DNA from: Sorghum bicolor
Lineage: Eukaryota; Streptophyta; Magnoliopsida; Poales; Poaceae
Direction: 5' to 3'
Assembly: GCF_000003195.3 (NCBI RefSeq)
Contig: NC_012878.2
Location: forward strand, 58,404,629 to 58,468,628
Length of the DNA: 64,000 bases
Shown here piece by piece: positions 38,165 to 50,680 of this stretch; within the stretch, counting starts at the first letter, position 1; every line of letters begins with the position of its first letter. Made by a program: the position numbers and the translations under genes. The notes beneath the pieces are model-generated. The model was not told the origin of the DNA. It was given only the letters and a program-made list of their open reading frames with translations, and ran no database searches.

Positions 38165-40517
38165 CTATGTCGCTGTCACGTTAGTTGATGCCCAGGAATC
38201 TTTCCGAGTAGACGGTGTACGGTGGATTTCTTTTCTTTCCTCCGCTCATCATGCATCCGCTGATGCTCATGCTTTTCTTTGCTCATCGATCTATCTGTAT
38301 CTGACATGCCACTTGTCGCCTTCTCCCTGCCTTGCCAAGCCAAACCCACATGCCGCCACATGATACATCTCACATAAAAAAATATGTATCTATCAGTGGT
38401 CTCAACGAAGATTTTATGTTATAATTTTCAACACATCTAAATTTTAGAAATAGTGTAGAAAGATTTCATCCTCATAAAATTCTCTCTACTTCTATAAAAT
38501 TATTATCATCTCTCTTTATTAATACGATATGACATCAATATAATTAATGTCCATAAAACTCTGATAAAACTCAACTGAGACTTGCCTTACAATGAGCTAC
38601 TAGTAAACTCACACCCCTCGGATCTTAAACTTTAATTTCTTTAATGAGCACAAAAGCTAGAGAGGTGAGCTTGCAATTTCACAAAGCCAGGAGCAAGAGG
38701 GATAATAATACCAATAGCTAGAGAGGTGAGAGGCCTAAATTGTTTTCTTTTTCATTCTTTTTTCATGGGAATGAAAACAAAAAATTGATATTACCGCAAA
38801 GGAAGACACCACCAGTATCATGGTATGTCAATAATGGTCAGTAAATGATAATGGATAGTAAAGAAAGAGTCTATAATATCATACCATACATAAGAATGCT
38901 AAGCCAAATCTTCAAACATGTTTTACTGATATTGCTTCTTAAACGAACAATCATATTTTACTACTCACGCAAGTCCACATAAACATGTGAACTAATAAGT
39001 TCAAATAGCACAAAAATGTAGGAGTTACGATATATGAAAAACGGTATAATATTTTGGAGATTTTTTTGTCTGAAACTGTAAACCAATAGAATGGTCAAGA
39101 ACAGTAGAAACCGTTATCATTCCTGTTTTTTCTGATAAAAGGCGATAAATGAAAACCTAACAAAATGTGCCCCGGTAAACGAAATGTATCCCGTTTTCAC
39201 TTCCATCCCTGTCAATAACGCCGCAATACAATGATCTGTTCTGTTTGGATTCTAGGAACTTTTTAAACGGACGGTAAAAGCTTTTTCATTGCTTATCAAT
39301 AGTAGTATTATGAGAAGAGAACCTGACTCTGAGAAAAAGGCTAGAGCCTAAGAATTGGCACTGCAGAATTAGCCAAAAAAAAAAAGAACTGCCACTGAAT
39401 GAAATACTGTAAATTAGAAATGGTGAAAGCAGCAATAGAATGGAACAGTGCGTGTGCGCGTGGCCCAGACATGGTGGGCTGACCTGTGAGTGACCACCAT
39501 GCATCGATGATCTCACGGCTGTCTGGAATCCATTTTAAAATATAAGATGGCTAACTTTTTTGACATCAAGCTTGACTGCTCGTTTTATTTTAAAAAAATC
39601 ATATAAAATATTAATATTTTTGTCATAACTTGATTTATTAATAAAAGTTCTTCAAAAATAATTTAAATTTAACTATATTTATATAAATATTTTTGAATAA
39701 GACAAGTGGTTAAATTTAGATAAAAAATCAAACATCTTATAATTTAGGATAAAGGTAGTAACCCAGCAAGATACAATGCAACGCAAATCTTAATTCAAAC
39801 AAAAAAAGTAAAATAATTCTAAGAAAATAATATTTGCTCTGTGCAAACAAGTTAAAGTGTCGCTAGATTAATCATAGAAGAAATTTTTATAATAAACTTA
39901 TTTAAAAATAAAAATATTATTTTCTATAAATCTAGTTAAACTTAGAATTATTATTGGAGAAGCAAGGTTTTGTTCAGACACAGAGGAAGCATATAGCAAC
40001 GTGCTCTGATTGTTGTTGTTGTTTAATTATGATATATATGGAAAACGACGTGGTTTGACGAGTCTAATCGCCGCGATTATCGCCTGTAGCTTTGTGAGTT
40101 GTGACCACTAAAGCAGGACGACGATAGATGATGCATGAGCATGATGCCAAAGCGCCGCGCGCAGATCAGATCCATCTTTCCCCCATCCGATCGATCCGTG
40201 CGTGCATGTTCATCAAAGGCGACGCAGATTTGACGACGACGGATGGGGGGAGGCCACTGAGGGCGGCGAGCGTCGCTGTCATGGCGATCTGCTTCCTTCT
40301 CGACCGATCCATCCCTCGATAGGACATACAAAATATATATATATATATTTATGCAGTGCAGCAAAGCGATCGATGGGTAGATAGATTTCTGCAGCACTTG
40401 TAGTATGTTTCATGTTCATGTTCATGTTGATGCATGCATGTGAGGTTCGCTTTGTGTAGTGGCCTGGAACTGGAGCCCGGCCGGCCGGCCGGTACTGCTG
40501 CCTCTTTCCTCTGATTT
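38165..40517. other. Intergenic DNA
   Basis: AT-rich, with no gene recognised. A Stowaway-like remnant lies at about 39525-39760 (CCATTTTAAAATATAAGATG ... AACATCTTATAATTTAGGAT), a folded-back pair of ends. Short frames near 40077-40397 have no known domain. Confidence 0.4.
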
Positions 40518-40746
40518 GGGCTTCACCTAAAAATAAAAAAAAATTCAAGATTTCTCGTCATATTAAATCTTGCCATATACATGTATAAAGCATCAAATAT
40601 AAATAAAAGTAAAATTAATTTTAAAGTTTACCTGTCAATCGTAACATGAATCTTTTAAACCTAGTTACTCTATGATTGAACAATATTTGTCAAATAAAAA
40701 CAAAAATGATACAATGTCAAAATAAAAAAAAAAATCTAAACAAGGC
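40518..40746. mobile_element. Degraded MITE, GGCCTTGTTTAG family
   Basis: It starts TGGGCTTCACCTAAAAATAA, carries CGTCATATTAAATCTTGCC and TTTGTCAAATAAAAAC landmarks, and ends ATCTAAACAAGGC. It has many substitutions. Confidence 0.6.
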
Positions 40747-42666
40747 TTTGATTTGATGCGTCGCAGGCAGGGGCATAGCATTGCCAATTGCCATGGATGG
40801 CTGGCTGGCTGGCCTTTTGCTTCATCATGGAGCCAACTATGCGTTGTGCCGTTCCTGTCTGATGCCTTGTTGGATTCTGTGGGGGCGGCACTTGCTCTCT
40901 GGTCTCGTCTCTGCACACATCAACCAACAAACGGAACGGCCGCCGGTGGACAAATATACATGGCACCTTTCTTGTCTCTCTGTCACTAGTGGTGCTTGTG
41001 TGATCCTGCAAACTAAAATAAAATTTGTGTTTTCTCTCTCTTGCTTTTAAGACCACGTCAAACATACAGCAGGCACGAAAACAGTGTCAGGTTTAATTTT
41101 TTGGTTCGAGCCTGACCCAACGCACTAGCAAATAAATCAGGTCAGGCTATTTAACGTTTTTTTTTTAAAAAAAAAAAGCTTTCACACCTTCGCTTAGGTC
41201 TTTTCAGGATCTAAAAATCATGACCCGAATCCAATACTGGTGGGTCGGGTGACCCATGATTAGGTCTATTCTATCTATATAAATATATGTGCAATAAGGA
41301 TCAATAAAACAAGCAGGCTTTTTGTTTCCTTTATTTACTTAAGAGCCTTTTGATCATCAGCATGCTTTAGATAGAGGGAAAAGGCAACAACAGATGCATG
41401 TACGTACGTCTATGCATGCCACTCTTTCTTCCATTGCTGAAGTTGACATGATAATTATTCTTTTTTTATCAGAGTACACAAGCTCATGACTCCGTAGTAG
41501 AGTAGTAGTTTGGAATGGAGACTAGAAACCGTGTGTGTGCGAAACCGATGCGTGATAAAATAAAGCAGAAGAAGCGGAGGACGAACTGAACTTGTCCACT
41601 GTCGGTGAACATCTTGTAATTGTGGTCAGACAAATACAGTAGCACCACATGGCAAGGAGTAAGCAGAGTACTTTATACGGCACAGACAGATATTATACTC
41701 TGATGTTCATTACGGATCACTGAAAGTGCATGCAGGCTTGTCAATCAAATCAAATGAAATCAAATAGAAGAAAAATAGTGAAGGAGATGGAGTGGAATTC
41801 CTCCACCTTGCTGTTTCAGTTTCCTCCTCAGATCGTCTCAGGTGTGTCTTGTGTGGATGGTTGAACAGTCTTCAGTAGTCGTGTTGTGCCAACCACTGGT
41901 AGAGGGAGGGAGTGTGTGATTGCGATTGCCCTGCCCTGCTCTGGCCTCTGGCTAGCTAGCCATATTCCAGTTTTCCTATGGCGATATGATATGATATGAT
42001 ATGAGCAGAGATGAGATGAGAATCTGAAACGGCATAAAGTGATATGGCTCAAGCCGGTGCTAGCTGCTCTCTGTACGCAGTAGGTTGTAGCAGACCGCCG
42101 ATCAGTTCTGCACAAGAGCGATCGAGGGATTCAGAAAAAGGGTGTTGGTGTGCATGTTTAGTTTTCAGGACGGAATTCAATTCAAGCATAGTTTGGAATT
42201 TGAATATGTTCACCGAGAACTGCACAGTTCCTGACGATCTTGGTAGAAGTCGAGTACGATTTCAGATTTTTCAGTCCAGAAAGAGAACGATCTAGCGATC
42301 ATGCCCTTGCTGGAAATTAACTGTCACTGATGTGATGTTCACTTGGCGCCAGAAGGCAACGGATCTCTGTAGGTGGTTTGATTCAGATAAAACGTCTGCT
42401 CGAAATCAAAATTCCGAAGGGTCGATCAAAGGCTCTTGATGCTTCAGGGATTCCATGGGCCGAGGCCCATTTACAGGTTTATCTTCCCTCCAATTCCATG
42501 TCGGAATGACACTGCACTGCACGTCTGACTCCATGGGCCCTTTAGATTAAATATTTACTTTTTTCATTTCTGGCGTCATAAAACGTATAGGCAGCACCGT
42601 ACGTGGAGCTGCTGTTGCACTAACGTCGAAGTAGATGTAGGGCTCGTTGCCCTTTTTTTTTAGTGC
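40747..42666. other. Intergenic DNA
   Basis: No gene, structured RNA or complete element was recognised. Present are an inverted T/A homopolymer pair near 41159-41177 and a GATAT run near 41983-42003. The overlapping frames at 40665-41065 are on both strands and lack domains. Confidence 0.4.
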
Positions 42667-42669
42667 TAA

Positions 42670-43419
42670 GTCTATCTCCAACAACAAATACCACCTATTC
42701 TATGATTTGATGAGTCGTGCACAGAAAAAATGTAACCAACCCAAAACTTGTCTTCTCCAACAACATACGCAAAAAATCTCCCAAAACATCACCGAATCTT
42801 TGAAGGAAGAATGCCGCCCACCACCTGCTTCTCGCCATGCCGACAGCTCCTTGCCGCGGCCGCCTCCCCACCTTTCGCTCCCCTCCCTTCTCCCCCTTCC
42901 ATCACCTCGCAGGAGCGGATGTGAAGCAATCAATCGAAGCAAGCAGACAGTCGCTCGCCCATCGCATGCCGCGCCTCACCGCGGCCACTCGCCCCATCGC
43001 GGGCAGGCCTCACAGATCCGCTGCGGGTAGGCCTCGCAGACCTGCCGCGGACCTGGCTCGTCGCGCCGGCGGGAGCGGGAGCGCCGGTGGTGGCCTCGGA
43101 CCTGGCTTGGGGCAGCACGCGGGGCTTGCATTGCGGCAAAGGCGCAAGAACGTGTGGTGCAGCGGCGGGGCACACCAACAGCGGCGCGGGAGCCTCGGCG
43201 AGCACCTCCCTCCCTCCGGCGTTCCTTCCCCTATGGGCCCACCAATATCAGCGCTGGAGAATTGCGTCTTCGGTGAGAGACAACACATATATGCGTTGTG
43301 GTTTGACGGGTACGCAAAATGCCTTCTGCCTTTGTGTCATCTGTTGGAGGCCGCTAAGACACCCTAAACGACGCATTTTGGGTTTGCGTCGCGGTTTGGG
43401 TGATCTGTTGGAGTCAGTC
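42670..43419. mobile_element. PIF/Harbinger-like TIR element with GC-rich cargo
   Basis: The left end GTCTATCTCCAACAAC and the right end (read inverted) GACTGACTCCAACAGATC match at most positions. TAA flanks both ends (42667-42669 and 43420-43422), as for PIF/Harbinger insertions. The ends are AT-rich but the middle (42800-43250) is very GC-rich, with open frames in several phases. That pattern fits captured host sequence, but the donor gene was not recognised. No transposase was seen. Confidence 0.6.
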
Positions 43420-43422
43420 TAA

Positions 43423-44030
43423 GATATCTAAATCCACACGTGATGCTAATTTCACTAGTTGATGACATAAAATACACCAACAACACCTAAAAATCCATGA
43501 CAACTCCATCCCAACAATGCCTTTGTTGGATTCAGAAAAGATTTCCATTCCTAAGAACAAGGAGAAAAGTCTGATTGTTGTCCATCAACAGAAGTCGCAC
43601 CTCAAGTCTTCTTCGTTTTGGACCTGAGCACGCCATCGAGGAGCATGGAAGTCTAGGTCCACCGACCATAGCGTAGCAAAGCTCACATCGCCAATGCCAA
43701 CACAAGCCATACTCATATCACGGCAGGTGTGTCTTGTGTGGAAGTCTAGGTCTTCTCAAAGATGCTAAAAAACACTTGCTAATTTTGTATTCGCCCTTTC
43801 TACTTGTCACGAAGGATAAATAAAGATAGTAAATAAATTATTAGGAATAACCTTATGTAATACCCTTTGACCTCACAATTGACCAGATTTGGATCACATT
43901 GCCGATAAAATGATTCTACAAGGCAGAATTATATTTTTATATATTTTTGAGAAATTTTTTTCTGGCCTCGACCTCTGATTTTCCTTTTTTTGGAGAAATA
44001 ATTTCATTTTTATTTGATTGGCTGGTTCTG
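43423..44030. other. Intergenic DNA upstream of LAZ1
   Basis: No gene recognised. GTGTCTTGTGTGGA occurs at about 43730 and also near 41842, a short dispersed repeat. Composition becomes GC-rich at about 44040, where the LAZ1 leader is likely to begin. Confidence 0.35.
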
Positions 44031-44039
44031 GTCCAAGTC

Positions 44040-44318
44040 CTCCTCTCTTCACACTTGTCTAGCGCCGACTTGCCGTGCCGGCTCCCAACTTTTCAGCTGG
44101 AGCCGCGTCTTCCTCGAGGCTATCGGCGCCACGTCAGCGGATCCCCCACCCCTCTCTTGCCCTGACCCGCGCCGCGACCGCGAGACGCCGGCGCAGCGCC
44201 GTTCCCCTCTTGTCGCGGAGTAAGCAAGGCGCCTCCGGCCGCCGCCCGAGCCCCCCGGTTCGTTCTTCGAATTGGTCTCGATTCCTCGAGGCCGTTTCGA
44301 CACCGGCAGCAGCTCAGG
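44040..44318 (+). other. Probable 5' leader exon of the LAZ1 gene
   Basis: A GC-rich block ends in AGCAGCTCAG/GTGCTTG, a plausible donor at 44319. An AT-rich stretch follows that could be a leader intron, ending at an acceptor such as CTTGCAG near 45442 or TGCTCAG near 45499. Frames inside (43947-44381) are not conserved coding as far as I can tell. Confidence 0.4.
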
Positions 44319-44970
44319 TGCTTGATTCAGCTTTCTCTTTCGCTTGAGGGTTTCGAGTCGAATCGTGGCTAATCCGCTCATCCAGCTAGTTTAGTATAAC
44401 GCGTGGTCTGATTTGAGTGGAATTTAGCCGTCCCTTTTGCTCTTCCCACACGAGGATGATTCCAGTGGAATGGAGCTTCACCCGCGACTCTGGAGGGTTT
44501 GGCATTTTGCTGTTTGTCTGCATGGTCGAGGCCTTCATCTCATCTGTTCGCTGGTTCCACATCAGAAAATAATCTCACCGGGTTTGTTGGTTGAGCTATA
44601 TATATGTTTGTAGGAATAGGATGGTTGTATTGCTTGTCGTAGCCGTGAGGAGAGCGTTGCCTTCAGGAGATGACACTTCTATTTTTTTTTTGTTCTTCTA
44701 ATAATAGAAAAGATACTGTTAACAATGGCTTCATTAAGTTTATCACGTTCTATTGGTTGCTAACATGCTTATTTGAGCTTGCATTTTGTATGACTAGCGA
44801 CTCTTAACTTATCCAAGAGGATTTTTCAGATTTAACTTTTCAATAATTTGAGAGAGAGAAATCTTTCGTTTATATGCAAGTGGTAACGTGGCATATCTTA
44901 GGTCATATATACTTGCAAATCACTACTTATTATAAGGCTATTTATTTATTTCATAGTTTTGTCTATGAAT

Positions 44971-45328
44971 ACACCAACAACAACACCAACAACAAAGCCT
45001 TTTAGTCCCAAGCAAGTTGGGGTAGACTAGAGTTGAAACCCAACATAAGCCCCTAGTCACGGTTCAGGTACGTCGATAGCTGCTTTCCAAGCACTCCTAT
45101 CTAAACAAAGATCTCTAGGTATATTTCAACCCTTTAAATCTCTTTTTATTGCCTCCCCCCATATCAGCTTCGGTCTTCCTCTACCTCTCCTCACATTGAT
45201 ATCTCGACTTAGGATCTCCACAATGCACTGGTGCCTCAGAAGGTCTCCTTTGGACATGGCCAAACCACCTCAACCTATGTTGAACAAGCTTTTCTTCGAT
45301 TGGTGCTACCCCTAGTTATTGTTCCGTT
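44971..45328 (-). mobile_element. 5'-truncated LINE fragment with target duplication
   Basis: Read on the minus strand this encodes the end of an L1-type reverse transcriptase: LRWFGHVQRRPSEAPVHC, then, with frameshifts, RGRPKL, RDLKG and DRSAWKAAI-like pieces. It continues TACCCCAACTTGCTTGGGACT and ends in a TTG-rich tail. Near-identical 10-mers GTCTATGAAT (44961-44970) and GTCTACGAAT (45329-45338) flank it as a target duplication. It sits in the presumed leader intron of LAZ1, antisense to it. Confidence 0.8.
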
Positions 45329-45574
45329 GTCTACGAATGGATCTATTTATTTGGCAGTCTATTTATCGTCTGAAATATCTTATTGACCTGTTAAACTTTT
45401 GATCATTTATCTAATATATATCTTAATACACTGGTCTTGCAGACAGTAAACTCAACATGATTTGCACTGTAATTTCATCAGTGTTCTTGGCATGCTCAGT
45501 CTTATAGCGAACGTGTAGCTATATAATGTTGATGACTAAGAGAATTGGAGGTCAACAAAGTGCTATCAGCTTCC

Positions 45575-48500
45575 ATGAGGGTCAATCTTGGGCTTCTTTT
45601 GCCCTTGATGGACAAATACGCAGCGCCCACCTGGGCCATACTCATATCAGGATTCTTTATGCTTCTTTCTGTTTCCCTCTCGATGTACTTGATATTTGAG
45701 CACCTCTCGGCGTACAACAATCCAGAGGTTTGTTTTACCACCACACCATGCTCAATAATGTTCTCCCTTTTTATTGTTTGTAAATAATCAAATATCCATC
45801 TTGTCATGTTTGCTCTGTTGCAGGAACAGAAATTTGTTCTTGGTGTTATCTTAATGGTCCCTTGCTACGCTATTGAATCAGTAATATCTCTAAAACAACT
45901 TCTAGCTCTTTGCTGATTGGCTATAGCTCATCTAGTTGTTTATTTGTTGATCTCTCTGCAACAGTATGTTTCATTGGTAAATCCAGACACTAGTGTCTAT
46001 TGTGGCATCTTGCGTGATGCCTATGAAGCATTTGCTATGTATTGCTTTGGAAGATATATAACTGCTTGTTTAGGTGAGTTTTTTTCCCTGAGGCTGAGAC
46101 ATTTTAACTTCTAAATTGCCACCCTCAGAGGTTGCTTGCATTGTTACACCTACTTAAAGGTTCGATGTACACTTTCTGTTATCAATCTGTAACATAAAAG
46201 CTGTTAGATACATATTCTTTCCCCTTTTAAGGGTACATGGGTCATGGATATGAAGCTACGCTTAAAATGCAGCTATTTGGTTTTCAAAAAAGGCATGGTT
46301 TCATTTATTGTTTTAGATATCGTACGGACATCCATAAACTGGAACATGTTTGACACAGTTTATATTCCTGAACAACTGATATAATAGCATGCTCGGATGG
46401 AGGTGATCTTAGGTGTGAAAGGGCTTCAACATGCTTGTGCTGTAGTTTATTCAAATATAACAGCCTATTTTTAGTGTTGTTATCAGTGGTTTCATCTGGC
46501 AAAAAGGTCTCTGCAGACTTTCTAAGAATTCTCTTTCTGAAACCACAAGCCTTTGTTAGTGCATCTTTCTTGCTATGCAACTAGATGAAGTCACTACCTT
46601 TCATCCAAGGACTAAACAGTGGCTCATATTGACTTTGTTTATATTAGGTTATAAAAGATATGCTATCTAGAACTCATAGGACGCCAACACTATTTTTATT
46701 CACTTTTTGTTTCTTCTTGATAAAAACAAAAGAAGCATTGACTTGTTAAAGATATCATATGAGACTGATTTGTTAGCAGTTAGGTTGATATACTCCTGTG
46801 CAGTTTTTTTTTTAAAAAAATATACTTATTTCATTTGGGGTAATGTATACAGTTGGAAACTTGGAATAGCTTACTTGTTTCCTTTTCAATTGCCACTGCT
46901 TGTTTACTATGGTTCACTGTTTACTGCAATTGGAATATAGGTGGTGAGGATAGGACAATCGCATTTTTGAAGAGGGAGGGTGGCGAAGATTCCGGGGAAC
47001 CTCTGCTGCATCATATCTCTGAAAAGGGAGTCATTCATCATCATTTTCCTATTAATTACATATTGAAACCATGGAGACTCGGTGTGCGGTTTTACCAGAT
47101 TATCAAATTTGGTATATTTCAATATGTATGATCCCTTGTCCATCTAATTTGAATCAGAACAGTTGAATTTACTAGCAACTTTAGTTAATACTTCGTACAT
47201 GTGCAGGTTATTATAAAGACACTCACAGCTAGCCTGTCTCTTATTCTTCAACCTTTTGGTGTATATTGTGAGGGAGAATTCAAATGGGGATGTGGGTATG
47301 TTTTCCTTCTTTGTTGGATTGACAATTCTGCATTTCACTATTTCTTGAGCCCTGAAGGAAAAGAACCATCCATCTCTCATCGATTGAATATCTGTAGTGT
47401 TGAAATATTTTATTTTTTTGAAGGGTGGTTAATAAAGGCTATGGTAGGCACACACACAAATGTGTAATAATCTCTTTGTCATCTTGAAGATGAATCCTCT
47501 ATCTGTATGGATTGTAATAGGCTTTTCTTTGCCCTCAGAAAATATATGTGCATCTTGCACTACAGTCCTTTCCTGCTATATATAAATGGTGAAAATTGCA
47601 TGGTTAGCTTTGTTCACTCTGTGCTGCAGATACCTGTACTTTTCTTTGTCCGAGTGAGAATTTGCATTTTCACTAATTCTTGAGTCTCAAAGGAAATATC
47701 ATCCTTTTGAAGGATATCGCATAAATACTATAATAGGTTCACAGAAATGTCTTTTTTCATCTTGAAGATGAATCAACTATCTCTACGAGCTCTGATAATG
47801 GTGGCAAATATAGTTTCATCTTGCAAACTGGAAATTGCATTATTTAATTTTAATCACTCTGTGCTGCAGATACCCTTACTTTGCTGTAGTCCTGAACTTC
47901 AGTCAATATTGGGCCCTATACTGTTTAGTGGAATGGTACACAGCTACTAAGGATGAATTGGCACATATTAAGCCATTGGCTAAATTCCTTTCCTTCAAGT
48001 CTATAGTGTTCCTGACCTGGTGGCAGGGTGTGATAATTGCCATCATGTATTCTTTGGGCTTGGTTAGAAGCCCGTTGGCACAGAGCTTGGAGTTAAAAAC
48101 AAGTATTCAGGATTTCATCATTTGTATAGAGGTACCTCACCTTTTCAAGTTAGATAGGCTTTCAAAATTATTCTTGTTTACTTATCATATTTCATGTCTT
48201 CACAGATGGGCGTAGCATCAGTTGTTCACCTGTACGTGTTCCCTGCAAAACCTTATGAGCTATTAGGTAAACAATATTCGCCTACAAACATTTCAGTACT
48301 CGGGGACTACGCTGCCTCTGATCCTGTGGATCCTGATGAGATAAAGGATATCAGTCGACCTACCAAAGTGAGGCTTCCGCAGTTGGAACCAGATGAAATA
48401 GTTGCAACTAATATTAAAGAGAGTGTTCGAGACTTTGTGATTGGCAGCGGAGAATATGTGAGTTTTTACATGCAGATCACACTTGAAATCATAAGTCTAT

Positions 48501-48921
48501 TATATGTTGTGTTTAAACTTCATGAGGCTAATTGGAAATTTATTTAGGATGTCTCCTTTTCCATCTATCTTTGATGTCTCCTGCATTTTTTTTTCTGTAG
48601 GTGGTAAAAGATTTTAAGTTCACTGTTAACCAAGCAGTACGACCAGTGGAGAAGCGCTTTGACAAAATGAAGAAGAACATCAAGTTTAGGCAAAGCCGGG
48701 ATGACAATTGGGTGAGCGCATCCACACCAGAGAGAACAATTCGTGGTATTGATGATCCTCTCATAAGTGGGAGCGCCAGTGACAGTGGGATCGTTGGTAA
48801 AGGGAAGAGGCATCGAAGGGATTCGAGCTCAGCTGCCGCCGTTGACAGTTGGGAAGGCACTGAGCAGGCACCTGATAGCTTTGTCATACGGGGTCGCCGG
48901 TGGGAAATCAAAAAATCGTGA
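45575..48921 (+). CDS. LAZ1: LAZ1 / TMEM184 family membrane protein
   Basis: Eight coding exons: 45575-45727, 45824-45880, 45965-46073, 46941-47125, 47207-47295, 47870-48131, 48206-48457 and 48601-48921. All are GT-AG and join in frame to 475 residues. The family (DUF300, related to organic solute transporter alpha) has seven membrane helices. In Arabidopsis LAZ1 acts in vacuolar/brassinosteroid trafficking and was found as a suppressor of an autoimmune cell-death mutant. Diagnostic segments: LSMYLIFEHLSAYNNPEEQK, RDAYEAFAMYCFGRY, GVYCEGEFKWG, YPYFAVVLNFSQYWALYCLV, PLAKFLSFKSIVFLTWWQG and MGVASVVHLYVFPAKPY. The soluble tail has FTVNQAVRPVEKRFDKMKK and Ser-rich stretches. Start: first ATG in the open exon, placing a short tail before helix 1; codons upstream to 45545 lack an ATG. 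The intron between exons 5 and 6 contains a duplicated dead exon start. Confidence 0.92.
47325..47885 (+). repeat. Tandem duplication across LAZ1 intron 5, with a dead copy of the exon-6 start
   Basis: Two diverged copies share TGCATTTCACTA-TTCTTGAG (47329 and 47661), CATCTTGAAGATGAATC (about 47480 and 47759) and CACTCTGTGCTGCAGATACC (47616 and 47856). The first copy keeps a good acceptor at 47629, but the sequence after it reads in frame for eight codons and then hits a TGA. The second copy is the true start of exon 6 (47870). Copies are about 240-330 bp apart depending on indels. Confidence 0.75.
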
Positions 48922-50329
48922 TCCTCTTTATGTACCCTTCCGTTCAAACCTTGGTTATTGAAGATACGCTACTGCCGTTGACTTGCTGGGTTGCTGGTGA
49001 ATTTTGCAACTAGCATGAAGCTTGGTCGTGCCATACACTACATTGCTGAACCTTCTGTGTGGTAAAAGTGGTAGATTGTGCACGTAGCACGCAATTGTCT
49101 TGTTGATTCCTGCTGACATCCCCGCACAAGGAACTGTACGTGCTGACATTAGCCTTAGCCACTGACTAAAGAGTACGCTTAATAAGTTGTAAAGTCTACG
49201 GTACATTAAGTTCATGTATTGTCTGTATATAAGTTTGGTCTCGATATATGTAGATTTGACAGTTTTTTTCCTTCGTTCTTAATAATTCATTTGAACAACT
49301 TAATGAGAGCTGTCGTTTGAACTTTGTGACTTAGTTTGTTTTCATTTATTACCTTACTTTATTCTCGCGAAAAGCAAGTTGTTTTTGGGAACTTCAACTT
49401 TTACAGATTGTTGTAAATTTGCACAAATCTGGCGTTTTGTGAACCAGGTATATCTGTATGATGACAATGATGAACCTCACTCACTGTCACTGCAAAAGGA
49501 AAAGACCAGAATCAAAATGGAAACTGAAGTTCAGACTGGGCTACGCCTGGCCTTGATTTCTGGCCCAGCCAAAAATAGCTAACAGAACTGTCCGTGCTAA
49601 AAATATGAACCTGCGATATGAGATTCTGTCTTACAATTTTTATAAAAGTGTGCCATTTAAGCAGAGAAAATTAACATGATGAAACTCGCTTTCAGTGCTG
49701 ATGTACACAAAGCATGGACCAGGTTCGAAAGAGTTCAATATCAACTAAAGGCCTGATTGCCCTTCTAGGGGGAAAAAAACACCACCATGTGGCAGTTCAT
49801 CCATGTGTTTGGAAAGTATTTCTTTTGTCAACAAGGAAATGAACAACCCAATTTGTCCTTTTTTAAGACCAAAGACCGTAGCCCTGCTTATATTGAAAGC
49901 AACAGATACAAGGATTCAACGCAAGATCAACAAAGATAGAACATTACACCAAAAGGAAATAAGTTTTAAGAAACAGAAATGACGCAAAGACTAAAGAGTC
50001 TTGAACTGTCCTCTCTTAACCAAAGCACCTCTTAGAACATCTCACCAAAACATCTACCCTCAACACCTCTAAGCAGCACCATCAATCTCCAGGTTTGCCA
50101 CACGTTCAGTCCTTCCTTGAGCTTCACGATGAGGTCCGCCACCTTCGCTTGTACTCTGACTTCAGAAGCTTCATCCACTGTGATAAGAATCCCAAAGTCA
50201 TATATCCTAACTAACTGAAGGGACATCATATATCCTAGCTCTAAGAGAACATTTTCTATACTTCATTATTGATAACATTTCCAAGCAAACAAAAGCATGG
50301 ACCTTCTCATGTAGACAAGACAATCAATC
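48922..50329. other. LAZ1 3' flank and intergenic DNA
   Basis: The 3' UTR of LAZ1 probably ends near 49250. After that no intact gene is seen. On the minus strand 50032-50229 reads DEASEVRVQAKVADLIVKL, which looks protein-like. It could be a further piece of the pseudogene to its right, but I do not recognise it. Confidence 0.4.
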
Positions 50330-50680
50330 TTGAGTTTTCATGCAGTCTGATAGGTGTTATACTCTATGCTACTGTCTCCATAATCACAAAGGCCAGAAAC
50401 AAAGGGGCAGCACTCACATCGCCCTGGGCATCTTACCAGTGCAACAGAACCAAATGATGATCTCATTAGAAGTCTGGACATCTGGCTCGAACCCCATTCC
50501 TCTCCATCAACTTGATGACACAGAGAAGCACTGACATTGCCAGACTTGCAGTAAGCATCGATCAATGCATTCTAACCGTACTCAGAACGCAGCAAGCTTT
50601 CACAGACATAGATTTCAGATCTCTCATCTACATATGCATTTAAAAGATTCAGCATTTTTAATGAAAAACACAAAACAATA
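50330..50680 (-). pseudogene. Pentatricopeptide-repeat (PPR) pseudogene fragment
   Basis: On the minus strand the pieces NALIDAYCKSGNVS, then KLMERNGV, then EPDVQTSNEIIWFCCTGKMP appear in order, the typical texture of 35-residue PPR motifs (organelle RNA-binding proteins). They lie in three different phases, so at least two frameshifts are needed. A TAG stop directly precedes NALID. About 50 nt upstream LLNAYVDERSEIYVCESLL may be more of the same. No start codon or full motif array remains. Confidence 0.6.

Noticed and set aside
41159..41177. Poly-T/poly-A inverted pair as a terminator or hairpin RNA
   Set aside because: It is a simple homopolymer junction with no neighbouring transcript, and plant genes do not use such terminators.
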